From Faecalibacterium sp. UBA1762 (lineage in GTDB: Bacteria > Bacillota > Clostridia > Oscillospirales > Ruminococcaceae), in NCBI GenBank assembly GCA_002314755.1, contig DCHC01000038.1, positions 1 through 61,704 on the forward strand: a stretch of DNA of 61,704 nt. The letters run 5' to 3'. Below, in pieces: positions 33,918 to 41,922 of the stretch (its first letter is position 1; the number at the start of each line of letters is the position of its first letter). The notes beneath the pieces were generated by a model, which saw only the letters and a list, made by a program, of their open reading frames with translations, ran no database searches and was not told the DNA's origin. Made by a program: the position numbers and the translations under genes.

Positions 33918-36275
33918 CTACTCCGCCAGAAAATCCAATATTCCCTGTGCGATGGCGTCCCCGGTTCTCAGAATATTGTATTTGTCACAGCAGGCGGCGT
34001 ATTCCGCCGGATTGACCAGATAGCCCAGCTCCAGCAACACTGCGGAGGTATAGGTATTGCGGGTGACATAGTACATAGCCCAGCTTGCCCCGTCATTTTG
34101 CCGTTCAAGGACGTCGCTGACATTTTTACAGAGTATTTGTGCCAACTGCCCCGCCTGCAAATTGTTATAATATGCCGAAACGCCGCTGACCAGATTGCCG
34201 TCACCGGTCAACTCTATACTGTTATGATGGATAGAAACATACACGTCCGGCCGGTAACGGGTCATCAGCTGACTGCGCTGCTCCAGGGAAACCGTCTCCT
34301 CCTGCTGCCGGGTCAGAATAACCGTTGCGCCAAGCTGACGCAGCCGCGCTGCAGCCGCTTTTGCCACGCCGGAATTGAGTAGGCTTTCATACGGGCCGCC
34401 GATTTCCCCGGCGAGCCCCAATGCGCCATGCTGTGATCCGCCGTGGCCAGGGTCCAGCATGACCGATATACCTGTCAGGGGCTGCAGGTCTGCCGACGCC
34501 TCCGGCTGCAAGGTCGGTGCCCCGGTCAGCAACAGGACGGTATCACCATTGCGGTAACTGATATCATATCCCCAAAAAGCACCCGGTACCAGCTGAACCG
34601 TCAGTTGTACTCCACCGTCGACAGTCTGGCAGGTAACCGCCTGGGCAACCTCTCCCTGCAAAGAGAAGGTCGCTCCCTCCCATGCGGGGTCAAGAACGGT
34701 ATCCGCAAGGATGACGGACAGAACATTTGACGTAAGCTGCAGGCTGTCCAGACACAGGGGAGTACCGTCTTTCACCAAAACCGTTTCTTCTTTTCCGGTA
34801 CCGGTCTGCAGTATTTCTGGCAGGGAAAGAGAATACGGCCCGGCATTTTCTGTCAGCGCGTCACACCCGGAACTGAAAACCCAGCCTCCGCACGCCAGCT
34901 CATACGCATAGGTCCTTACCCCGCCGCTTTGGGTCTGTACGCTGCGTGTTACGGAACCGATTCCCCTCTGCCGCGCGGTATAAATCACCTGCCCAGTGCT
35001 GTACGGGTCTGCATAGATGTTTGCTATCCAGTCTGTTATCTGTACCGCGCTGCCCGATGGCAGCGGCACGGAGCCATCCTCGGTCAGGTTCTGTTGGCTA
35101 TGCTCTATTATCCGTGTAACCTGCAGACTGACTGAATTCTTTCCCTGCATAACCGTAAAAGTATTCTCTCCGGGCTGCAGGGGGAGCAACACCCCAAACA
35201 CCCCGTATTTTTGACTGTCCGGTACCACAACACCGTTCACCGTTACCATGCTGCCTTTTTCGCAGCTGCCCATCATGTACATAGCGTCCCCGATCAGTTG
35301 CTGGCCGTCAGCCGGGTAGCTGATCTCCAGCTTATTGGGTATCTCCGGCATGGGCAGCTCCTCCCCGGCGATCGCACCCATCTGCGCCATATGCTGCAGC
35401 GCTTCCAGCCACAGAGTGTCCCGGGCATCCACTGCCGGCATCCAGACCGCGCCCTCCGGCAGCTGACCGGACCGATAGTAAGCCGCCCTGATTAAAAGCT
35501 GCAGATTTTCTTCCGTTGCGGCAGGACACAGCCACCAGACCGTCTGCTGCACCCGGAAAGTCGCCGCAGCCATCGCGTCCCGTTCCTCTTTAATGCGTAC
35601 CACCGCAAAATTCACCTGCTCGGGCAGCTGTTGCACAAGGCTGTTACCCGCGGCAAGCTCTACGCCAAGCGGTAACCGACACTCGATGGCACACGCAGAA
35701 AATCGGGTTGCTGCGTCCGGAATTTCCGAAAGGCATTCTCCGTAGGAAAGGCAGATTCCCGACAGGGCATAGCCGTCCTGCAGCTCCTCCACTATCTGCT
35801 GCATCAGCTGACAGAATTCCTCTGCCAAAGGGTCACTGCAATCGGTCAGCTGTAACAGGGCAGGGATATCCACCACGGCAACCAGCTTCAGCCGCTCTCG
35901 TGCGCACAGACTTGCCGCCAGTGCCAGGACATCCCTGCTGCGGCATGCCGTACGGAAAAGTAAGGGTTTTTTCATCTTGGCGGAGACAGGCAGCTCCGCC
36001 GATCGCCAGCTGACCCCATCCGGCTGATTCACGGTAAAATACAGGGTGTCCAAACCGGCTTCTTTCAGATTGTTTACCGCATCGGTAACGGTGCGTACCT
36101 GGCTCTCCCACTGGGTGGGGATATCCTCCATGGAAAAAGATGCAGCCGAAACCCTACTGCCCAACAGGACTGCCCTGCCCTGCGGTCGACAGGCGCAAAG
36201 CGGCAGTGTCTGCCATGCCAGCCATCCGGTGGCCAGGCCAAGCAGCGTCAATACAAAGATTTTCAAAAGCTTCAC
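33918..36275 (-). CDS. Multidomain N-acetylmuramoyl-L-alanine amidase (Amidase_3)
   Basis: 785 residues from the GTG at 36275, chosen because GGAGGG lies 9 nt upstream and a clean signal/anchor sequence (KLLKIFVLTLLGLATGW) follows. An ATG at 36302 is an alternative but lacks a site. The N-terminal third (about 40-290) looks like a TIM-barrel glycoside-hydrolase-like domain. An immunoglobulin-like region (ISYPADGQQLIGD to GENTFTVMQG) and beta-rich repeats follow. The C-terminal zinc amidase has DPGHGG, a ligand Glu in YESLLN, SIHHN and the catalytic Glu in VLLELGYLVN. It probably cuts the sugar-peptide bond of peptidoglycan outside the cell. Confidence 0.85.
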   Translation of the reverse strand: MKLLKIFVLTLLGLATGWLAWQTLPLCACRPQGRAVLLGSRVSAASFSMEDIPTQWESQVRTVTDAVNNLKEAGLDTLYFTVNQPDGVSWRSAELPVSAKMKKPLLFRTACRSRDVLALAASLCARERLKLVAVVDIPALLQLTDCSDPLAEEFCQLMQQIVEELQDGYALSGICLSYGECLSEIPDAATRFSACAIECRLPLGVELAAGNSLVQQLPEQVNFAVVRIKEERDAMAAATFRVQQTVWWLCPAATEENLQLLIRAAYYRSGQLPEGAVWMPAVDARDTLWLEALQHMAQMGAIAGEELPMPEIPNKLEISYPADGQQLIGDAMYMMGSCEKGSMVTVNGVVVPDSQKYGVFGVLLPLQPGENTFTVMQGKNSVSLQVTRIIEHSQQNLTEDGSVPLPSGSAVQITDWIANIYADPYSTGQVIYTARQRGIGSVTRSVQTQSGGVRTYAYELACGGWVFSSGCDALTENAGPYSLSLPEILQTGTGKEETVLVKDGTPLCLDSLQLTSNVLSVILADTVLDPAWEGATFSLQGEVAQAVTCQTVDGGVQLTVQLVPGAFWGYDISYRNGDTVLLLTGAPTLQPEASADLQPLTGISVMLDPGHGGSQHGALGLAGEIGGPYESLLNSGVAKAAAARLRQLGATVILTRQQEETVSLEQRSQLMTRYRPDVYVSIHHNSIELTGDGNLVSGVSAYYNNLQAGQLAQILCKNVSDVLERQNDGASWAMYYVTRNTYTSAVLLELGYLVNPAEYAACCDKYNILRTGDAIAQGILDFLAE

Positions 36276-36312
36276 CCTGCTTTTCCCTCCCTGCCGCCTC
36301 ATCTATGGTACG

Positions 36313-37515
36313 CTATCTCTCCGATTTTTCTGTCAAACCCAACATTTTTTTCAGCTGCTTCCAGGCAGCTGCGCGTAAATCTGCCCTGACCTCTCTAGCA
36401 AGGTTTTCCATTGTCATTGCAATGGTATGTCGCTGTTCCTCCCCGGCAGCATTGTAGGCCTTCAACAGTGCAATAGCTCCGGCGGGTCCCTCCTGCAGTT
36501 CATCCAGACTTTTCAGCTTACCCTTCTGACTGATCACCTCAAAGATTGCCTCGGTCAACCCGCGCCGGGTTTCATTATCCATATTTGCCAACCAGTCCTG
36601 CAGTACCTCATCGGAAAGCTGACCGACAGCAGAACGTTTTTCCACCCGGGTAAACCGCCCGCCTGTCACACACCAGGAAAGCGGCTCATGTTGCCATATT
36701 CCCCTATTGGTACTGTCTACCACAGCATAACTCTGCTCATGGTGCAGCAGCACACCCACAATGGAGGATGCAGGGACAAAGGTATGCAGCTTATGCCGCA
36801 CCTGCTGATAACCGGCGTCCTGTCCCATATCCTCAGAAAAACCGGGACCATCATTGTTGTACGCCGCTAACAGACGGGGCTGCAGGTCCTCCGCCAGTCG
36901 CATGGCCGCCCATGCTGCCAGATTACCACCCTTGGAATGCCCGCCGATCCGCAGCGGGCGGTCCGGGCAAAGAAGCGCCATGCACTCCGCATAAGCCGTG
37001 GCGTACTGCTGAGCGGGAACACTTTCCAGAAAAGACAGGTTAAAATCCTCTTTCCATCCCACAAAGCTGGTATCCGTACCCCGGTAGGCGGCAAAAACCG
37101 TGCCGTCCGGCAAAAGATATCCCATAGCCGCGAACTGCAGCTCCTGCTGCTCATTCAACTCATTTTCAAACGCAAACATCCGTACCCCAGCAAACCTTCT
37201 GGTGGTCGCAGCCAGACGCATAACCGGGATATACGCCATCTGAGAAAGTCCAAGCTGCTCATCCTGCTCGGTCAGTCGGTCACAGACCTCCCCTATGGGC
37301 AATGCGTCCCGTATGTTCCAGCTGCATAGCTGCTGGATGCGGCGGTAATCAATATAGGAAAAAATGCACAGTAACAACGCGTCCACCTCATTAAAGGGAT
37401 CCTGCGCCAGGGTCAGATCTCCCCGCCAGGCAAGATAGTCCAGTACTGTATTCTTTTGCGAAAGACTTTCCATCGCCTTTTGGGTCATTTTCATTGCCCG
37501 CTTTACATTTTCCAT
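36313..37515 (-). CDS. Alpha/beta-hydrolase of the DUF2974 (Mbeg1-like lipase) type
   Basis: 400 residues. Nucleophile elbow GHSKGGNLA, with VFAAYRGTDTSFVGWKEDFN upstream and an NNDGPGF segment downstream, as in Mbeg1-like cytoplasmic lipase/esterases. No signal peptide. Start at 37515 with AAAGGAAG about 11 nt upstream; a GTG at 37551 is an alternative. Substrate unknown. It lies 37 bp upstream of the amidase and 50 bp downstream of the flavoprotein gene, in one direction. Confidence 0.8.
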   Translation of the reverse strand: MENVKRAMKMTQKAMESLSQKNTVLDYLAWRGDLTLAQDPFNEVDALLLCIFSYIDYRRIQQLCSWNIRDALPIGEVCDRLTEQDEQLGLSQMAYIPVMRLAATTRRFAGVRMFAFENELNEQQELQFAAMGYLLPDGTVFAAYRGTDTSFVGWKEDFNLSFLESVPAQQYATAYAECMALLCPDRPLRIGGHSKGGNLAAWAAMRLAEDLQPRLLAAYNNDGPGFSEDMGQDAGYQQVRHKLHTFVPASSIVGVLLHHEQSYAVVDSTNRGIWQHEPLSWCVTGGRFTRVEKRSAVGQLSDEVLQDWLANMDNETRRGLTEAIFEVISQKGKLKSLDELQEGPAGAIALLKAYNAAGEEQRHTIAMTMENLAREVRADLRAAAWKQLKKMLGLTEKSER

Positions 37516-37535
37516 AGAGAGAATGCTTCCTTTCT

Positions 37536-37556
37536 TTACGGTATGCAACACCGTAA
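37536..37556. other. Hairpin between flavoprotein and hydrolase genes
   Basis: TTACGGT (37536-37542) and ACCGTAA (37550-37556) form a 7-bp stem with a 7-nt loop directly after the flavoprotein stop on minus. There is no T-run, so it is more likely an RNA processing or stability element than a terminator. Confidence 0.4.
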
Positions 37557-37564
37557 GCCGTTAT

Positions 37565-39499
37565 TCAAAGACATCCTTTTTCATCGGAAGCCGATAGATC
37601 CTTTTTACCGTTTTTCGAGACAAGACCTGCGCGCCACACATTTTCAAAGCAGTCATCCGGCACCGGTAGAGGATGCACTTTGCGCCAGTGCGCAGCACAG
37701 CCGTCCGGGCTCCAGGTGATCTCCTGCAGGTCGGTTTCCTCTGCCTTCGCCCTGCCGGGTATACCGGGCTGCGCAAAATTCAGCCGCCCGTCCTGTGATT
37801 GGTACAGTGCACTGCCCCGGGATATACCAACCCTTTGGGCATAATCCTCCATGGCAAACAAAACGGTCTGCTGCGTGACCAGCAGCTGCCGCAGCCTATG
37901 CCACAACGGACGCCGGGCCGTTGTCGGGGCTGCTGCGACCAGCCTTGCCAGCTGTTTTTCGCACGCTATCCGCGCCTGCTGCAGGTTGGCTGCGCACCGC
38001 ACTACGCCCGCAACATCGCTCATTCTTTTTTGCGCCAGCAGCAGCTCCTCCTGTAGATCTACAGCCACCGTTCCCGCAGCGCTGCAATTGAATGCCTCTA
38101 CTGCAGCCTGTGCGAGTGTAGCGACTGTCTTTTCCGTCGGCAATATGGGGTTTTGTTCCGCAATGCTTTGGGCTGCGCGCAGGGCGCCCACCTGTCCGGC
38201 GTTCAAGGCACTGCCGCCGGGTCTGCGCACCCCGTGGGTACCTGCGGCCTCGCCCACACACCACAGCCCCGGCACAGGCGTCTGCCAGCGGTCGTTTACC
38301 GCAATACCGCCGTTACAGTGCTGCACGCAAAGACTGATCTCCAGCGGCTCAGAGGCTAGGTCCACCCCGTGTTCCGCGTAAAATGCCACTGCCAGCGCAT
38401 TCAGCCGGCGTAGCCGGGCAATAGGGGTCTCCAGCAACGCACCCGCCTTTTCCAGATAGGAAAATGCCTCCCGGGATAACACCTGCCAATCCGGCATGTG
38501 TCCGAACGGCTCCCTTGTATAATCCAAAAACACCTGACGTCCCAGCTGCTGTTGACTGCTGACCGCCAGATCGATCCTGCTGCTGCCCTCTTTGGCGCGG
38601 GAAGCGTCAAACGGCCACTGATAACCTTTCAAAAACAGATTGGACAGCGCGTCCGCCTCATCTGCAAACAGACCATCTTCGCCCAGAAATTCGTATTCCG
38701 TTCCACGCTCATCCCGAGAAAAAATTCTGGGCAACACCTGCATATAACTGCCGCTTACGTTCCAACGGGGAGCAATACTCGCAAGACCAAACTGCCACTC
38801 CGTCAGATTACGACCGGGTGCTCCCGCCGCAAAGACCAGCCCGCTTGCGCCGGTCTGGCTTTGAGGATAAACACTGTTTTGCCACAGGTCCGCCGGACCG
38901 CCGGTGGCAGCCACCAACGCGCCGCAGCCATAGGCAACATATCGCCCGTCCTGTGTAATACACAGCAGCCCGACCACCCTTTCGCCGTCCTTCAACAGCT
39001 GTACCGCCTGCCTGTCTTCTATCACGGGAATACCGGCAGACAACACTGCCTGTTCCAAACCCTCCGTCATGGAACGGCTGGTGTAAGGCCCCACGCTGGA
39101 ACCCCGGGCAGCCGGATCGTGATCCGTTTTGTAACCGGTATAGCCGCCCCACTCATCCTGGGGAAAATCCACCCCCAGCTCACACAGGGCATAAAAGCAC
39201 CGGGCAGAAAGTGCTGCCTCGGTATAGGCCAGGTCCCCATCCATCGCCCCGCCGGAAAACAGATCCGCTGCCATTGCCGGGACCGAATCCCGGGCAGCAC
39301 CCGCCTGAGAAAGCCGATAGTAGGTCTGCTTATCCGACCCGGCATTGCGGCCGGTCCCCGCTGTTCGCTGCACCCCAATGACCGCAATATTCTTTACGCC
39401 CAAATGGTGCAAACGCCATGCAGCTGCGTACCCGGCAGTGCCGGTACCCAAAACGATCACCTGCCGGACGGATTCCAATTCAAACAACTTTTCATCCAT
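37565..39499 (-). CDS. FAD-dependent fumarate reductase-like flavoprotein
   Basis: 644 residues. N-terminal dinucleotide-binding VIVLGTGTAGYAAAW, then NAGSDKQTYYRL, VAATGG, a capping-domain region with CNGGIAVND, and GEAAGTHGVRRPGGSALNAGQVGA binding the FAD ribityl end. This is the fumarate reductase/succinate dehydrogenase/aspartate oxidase flavoprotein fold. No haem or membrane anchor is seen, so it is a soluble enzyme that likely reduces or oxidises a C=C bond. ATG at 39499 with AAGGAT upstream; an ATG at 39580 overlaps the upstream terminator. It sits just after a terminator ending the SDR transcript. Confidence 0.85.
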   Translation of the reverse strand: MDEKLFELESVRQVIVLGTGTAGYAAAWRLHHLGVKNIAVIGVQRTAGTGRNAGSDKQTYYRLSQAGAARDSVPAMAADLFSGGAMDGDLAYTEAALSARCFYALCELGVDFPQDEWGGYTGYKTDHDPAARGSSVGPYTSRSMTEGLEQAVLSAGIPVIEDRQAVQLLKDGERVVGLLCITQDGRYVAYGCGALVAATGGPADLWQNSVYPQSQTGASGLVFAAGAPGRNLTEWQFGLASIAPRWNVSGSYMQVLPRIFSRDERGTEYEFLGEDGLFADEADALSNLFLKGYQWPFDASRAKEGSSRIDLAVSSQQQLGRQVFLDYTREPFGHMPDWQVLSREAFSYLEKAGALLETPIARLRRLNALAVAFYAEHGVDLASEPLEISLCVQHCNGGIAVNDRWQTPVPGLWCVGEAAGTHGVRRPGGSALNAGQVGALRAAQSIAEQNPILPTEKTVATLAQAAVEAFNCSAAGTVAVDLQEELLLAQKRMSDVAGVVRCAANLQQARIACEKQLARLVAAAPTTARRPLWHRLRQLLVTQQTVLFAMEDYAQRVGISRGSALYQSQDGRLNFAQPGIPGRAKAEETDLQEITWSPDGCAAHWRKVHPLPVPDDCFENVWRAGLVSKNGKKDLSASDEKGCL

Positions 39500-39533
39500 T
39501 TTCTTATCCTTATCAAATAGCCTGTCCACACAG

Positions 39534-39568
39534 AAAAAGCGGGGCTGTACCCAAAGCACACCCCCGCT
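39534..39568 (-). terminator. Terminator or attenuator after the SDR gene
   Basis: AGCGGGGCTGT (39538-39548) pairs with ACACCCCCGCT (39558-39568) with one mismatch, and TTTTT follows on minus. Only 35 nt separate it from the flavoprotein ATG, with no clear promoter between, so flavoprotein expression may rely on read-through. Confidence 0.65.
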
Positions 39569-39623
39569 GCCGTTTTTCATCCGGGCGTATGCTCCGGTTT
39601 CGGTTATTCCTTAAGACACACCA

Positions 39624-40406
39624 TTACAGTCTGCGGATATGAAATCCGCCGTCCACATCAATGACATCACCGGTCGTATACCGGAACGCCCCTTGATCGC
39701 ACAAATGACCCACCACATCCGCCACATCGGCAGGGGTTCCCCACCTTCGGATGGGAAAGACCCCATCGGCAATCAGCTTATCGTATTTTTCATGCACGGT
39801 TCCGGTCATATCCGTATCGATTACACCTGGTCGGATCTCATGCACCAGAATACCCTCTCCGGCGAGCCGGTCGGCAAACAGCTGGGTCAGCATACCGATA
39901 CCTGCCTTGGAAACACAGTATTCTCCCCGGTTTACCGAGGAGACCGTTGCAGAGCAGGAGGATATGTTGATGATGATTCCCCGGAAGCCGTCCGGCTCCG
40001 GAGCCTGCCTGAGCATCTGTTTTGCCACCTGCTGAGTCATAAACAAATTGCCCTTTGTGTTGATGCCAACTACCCGGTCAAAGCTTTCCTCTGTCATCTC
40101 TAACAGATCCGCCCGAATATTGGGCGCGACGCCGGCATTGTTGACCAGCACATCCACCCGGCCAAACTGCCGCAAGGCAGTCTGCAGGGTGGATGCTCTG
40201 CCCTCCTCGCCGGCAACATCCGCTTGCAGATAGACAAACCTTGCCCCCTGCGGCAAAGCCTGTTCCAATGAGCGCTGATAACGCTCGTACTCACTGCGGC
40301 CTGTCACCACTAAGGCGTACCCCATCTGTGCCAATTTTTGTACAATGGCAAGGCCGATACCCCGGCCGCCGCCGGTGACAATTGCAACCTTATTGTCTGT
40401 ACTCAT
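39624..40406 (-). CDS. Short-chain dehydrogenase/reductase (SDR)
   Basis: 260 residues, classical SDR. TGGGRGIG cofactor motif, NNAG at the fourth strand, active Ser in ISSCSATV, Tyr-Lys in YCVSK, and PGVIDTDMT. Arg in TGRSEY suggests NADP(H) or NAD(H) use cannot be told apart. It oxidises or reduces a hydroxyl/keto group. Start at 40406 with AAGAGGA upstream; the long in-frame extension to 40892 overlaps the ene-reductase gene and is rejected. 49 bp after the ene-reductase, in the same operon. Confidence 0.93.
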   Translation of the reverse strand: MSTDNKVAIVTGGGRGIGLAIVQKLAQMGYALVVTGRSEYERYQRSLEQALPQGARFVYLQADVAGEEGRASTLQTALRQFGRVDVLVNNAGVAPNIRADLLEMTEESFDRVVGINTKGNLFMTQQVAKQMLRQAPEPDGFRGIIINISSCSATVSSVNRGEYCVSKAGIGMLTQLFADRLAGEGILVHEIRPGVIDTDMTGTVHEKYDKLIADGVFPIRRWGTPADVADVVGHLCDQGAFRYTTGDVIDVDGGFHIRRL

Positions 40407-40455
40407 AATAGAAAATATCCTCTTCGCTCCTCTGATATTCCATTTTTGCAGGTTG

Positions 40456-41847
40456 TCATACCAATTCCGGCGCACCCTCGGCGGCTTTTCCCGCACGGGC
40501 ATCTGCCTGGGCACGGTACTGCCGATAAAGGGGAGCATACACTGCCCCGTTGCGGATGACGCAACCGGTACGGCCATGATCGCGCATGATCTGGGTGCAG
40601 CGGCTGCAGGCAACGCAGCATTTTTGCGGCTGCATACCGCCGTGCAGGATATCATAGGGGGCATCCGGATAGGCAATGCTTCCCCGCCCGAAGCCCACCA
40701 TACGACAGGCGCCCCGAGCAATATTGGCCGCACCGAAATAAGGTGCATACTGCCGCAGCCAGGTATAACCGTTCCCGATAACCGGCACCTGACCTGCCGC
40801 CTGCTGCACCAGTGCAGTAAAGGAAAACAGCCGTTCCACGCTTTGCAGCGGATGCTCCTGCGGGATGGGAATGCCCTGACTGGAGGTGTCAAAGGGACGG
40901 GTCACCTGCGGATAAATATAGTAGGGATTGCCTGCGGAATTACTTAGCAGCTGTACCCCTGCCCCGACCAGTGCCTCGGCAAGGCGCATCGGCTCGGTGC
41001 CGTCAAATGCCCACACATCCCCGTCTTTTTGCTGACCGAAGCCGTAAGGATAGGGGTGGGCGTCAAACACATTAAACCGACAGGCGATGATAAAATCCGG
41101 GCCGCAGACCTTACGCACGGCAGCTACCGCATCCAGCAGCAGCCGGGTACGGTTTTCAAAGCTGCCGCCGTATTTTCCGTGCCGGGTATGGCTTGCCAGC
41201 AGCTCACTCATCAGATACCGATGACAGGCCTTGATATCCACCCCGTCAAAGCCTGCCTGTCTGGCAAGCAACGCAGAATGCGCATACCTTGCGGGCAGAC
41301 TGTCTAAATAGTTGTCACTGCAAACGGCGCTGTCATCTCTGACGCCGGTGCGTTCGTCCAGGATCGGGTCGCGCTGGGGGACAATGGGCGCAGGGATATG
41401 GCCGACCGGACGGCTATATCTGCCGCTGTGGGTCAACTGCAAAATATGCACCGGTCTGACGCCGTTTTTCTCCTCCGCCGCCCAGTTGCACTCCTCCAGC
41501 AAGGCGGCATAATCCGCAGCGTTTTCATCGGTCAGCATCATCTGAAGCTCATTGGCTCGTCCCTCCGGGACCACAGCGCATGCCTCCCACCAGATTAGGC
41601 CTGCCCCTCCTGCGCAAAACCGCAGATAACGGCTGCGCAGCAGCTCGCTGACCCCGCCGTCCGGCAGAGCGTCACATCCTTCCATAGGTAAAACCGCCAT
41701 CCCGTTTGGCGCGGTTCTTCCTCCTATCTTCACCGGAGCCGCCAAAGGGGACAGATCCTCCGTGCAGGGCAGCTGCAACCCCAGTGCCTGAATCTTATCC
41801 TTCAGCTCCTGCAGGGAACCGAAATTAAATTTTTCATGCTGTGCCAT
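40456..41847 (-). CDS. Old yellow enzyme/2,4-dienoyl-CoA reductase-like ene-reductase, TIM barrel only
   Basis: 463 residues. FMN barrel with NGMAVLPMEG, QLTHSGRYSRP, DIKACHRYLMSELLASHTRH and YGGSFENRTR. The C-terminal CxxCxxC-type cluster (CCVACSRC with a later Cys in RTGC) matches the 4Fe-4S site of 2,4-dienoyl-CoA reductases. Those enzymes continue with an FAD/NAD(P)H domain (total about 650-670 residues) that is absent here, so an external electron donor is needed; the nearby flavoprotein or a ferredoxin are candidates. GGGGGAGG precedes the start. Expected to reduce an activated C=C bond. Confidence 0.88.
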   Translation of the reverse strand: MAQHEKFNFGSLQELKDKIQALGLQLPCTEDLSPLAAPVKIGGRTAPNGMAVLPMEGCDALPDGGVSELLRSRYLRFCAGGAGLIWWEACAVVPEGRANELQMMLTDENAADYAALLEECNWAAEEKNGVRPVHILQLTHSGRYSRPVGHIPAPIVPQRDPILDERTGVRDDSAVCSDNYLDSLPARYAHSALLARQAGFDGVDIKACHRYLMSELLASHTRHGKYGGSFENRTRLLLDAVAAVRKVCGPDFIIACRFNVFDAHPYPYGFGQQKDGDVWAFDGTEPMRLAEALVGAGVQLLSNSAGNPYYIYPQVTRPFDTSSQGIPIPQEHPLQSVERLFSFTALVQQAAGQVPVIGNGYTWLRQYAPYFGAANIARGACRMVGFGRGSIAYPDAPYDILHGGMQPQKCCVACSRCTQIMRDHGRTGCVIRNGAVYAPLYRQYRAQADARAGKAAEGAPELV

Positions 41848-41922
41848 AGAGCCTCCCCCGTTATTCCATTCTGATAACCGTTCCTTGTTGGAAATTGAGC
41901 ATGCTACGAAGCAGGCGCATAC

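Noticed and set aside
38498..39520. 340-codon frame antisense to the flavoprotein
   Set aside because: The sense strand encodes clear FAD motifs throughout; the antisense product has no recognisable features.
40407..40892. N-terminal extension of the SDR
   Set aside because: It overlaps the ene-reductase gene in another frame; the SDR fold begins exactly at the ATG at 40406 with its own ribosome binding site.
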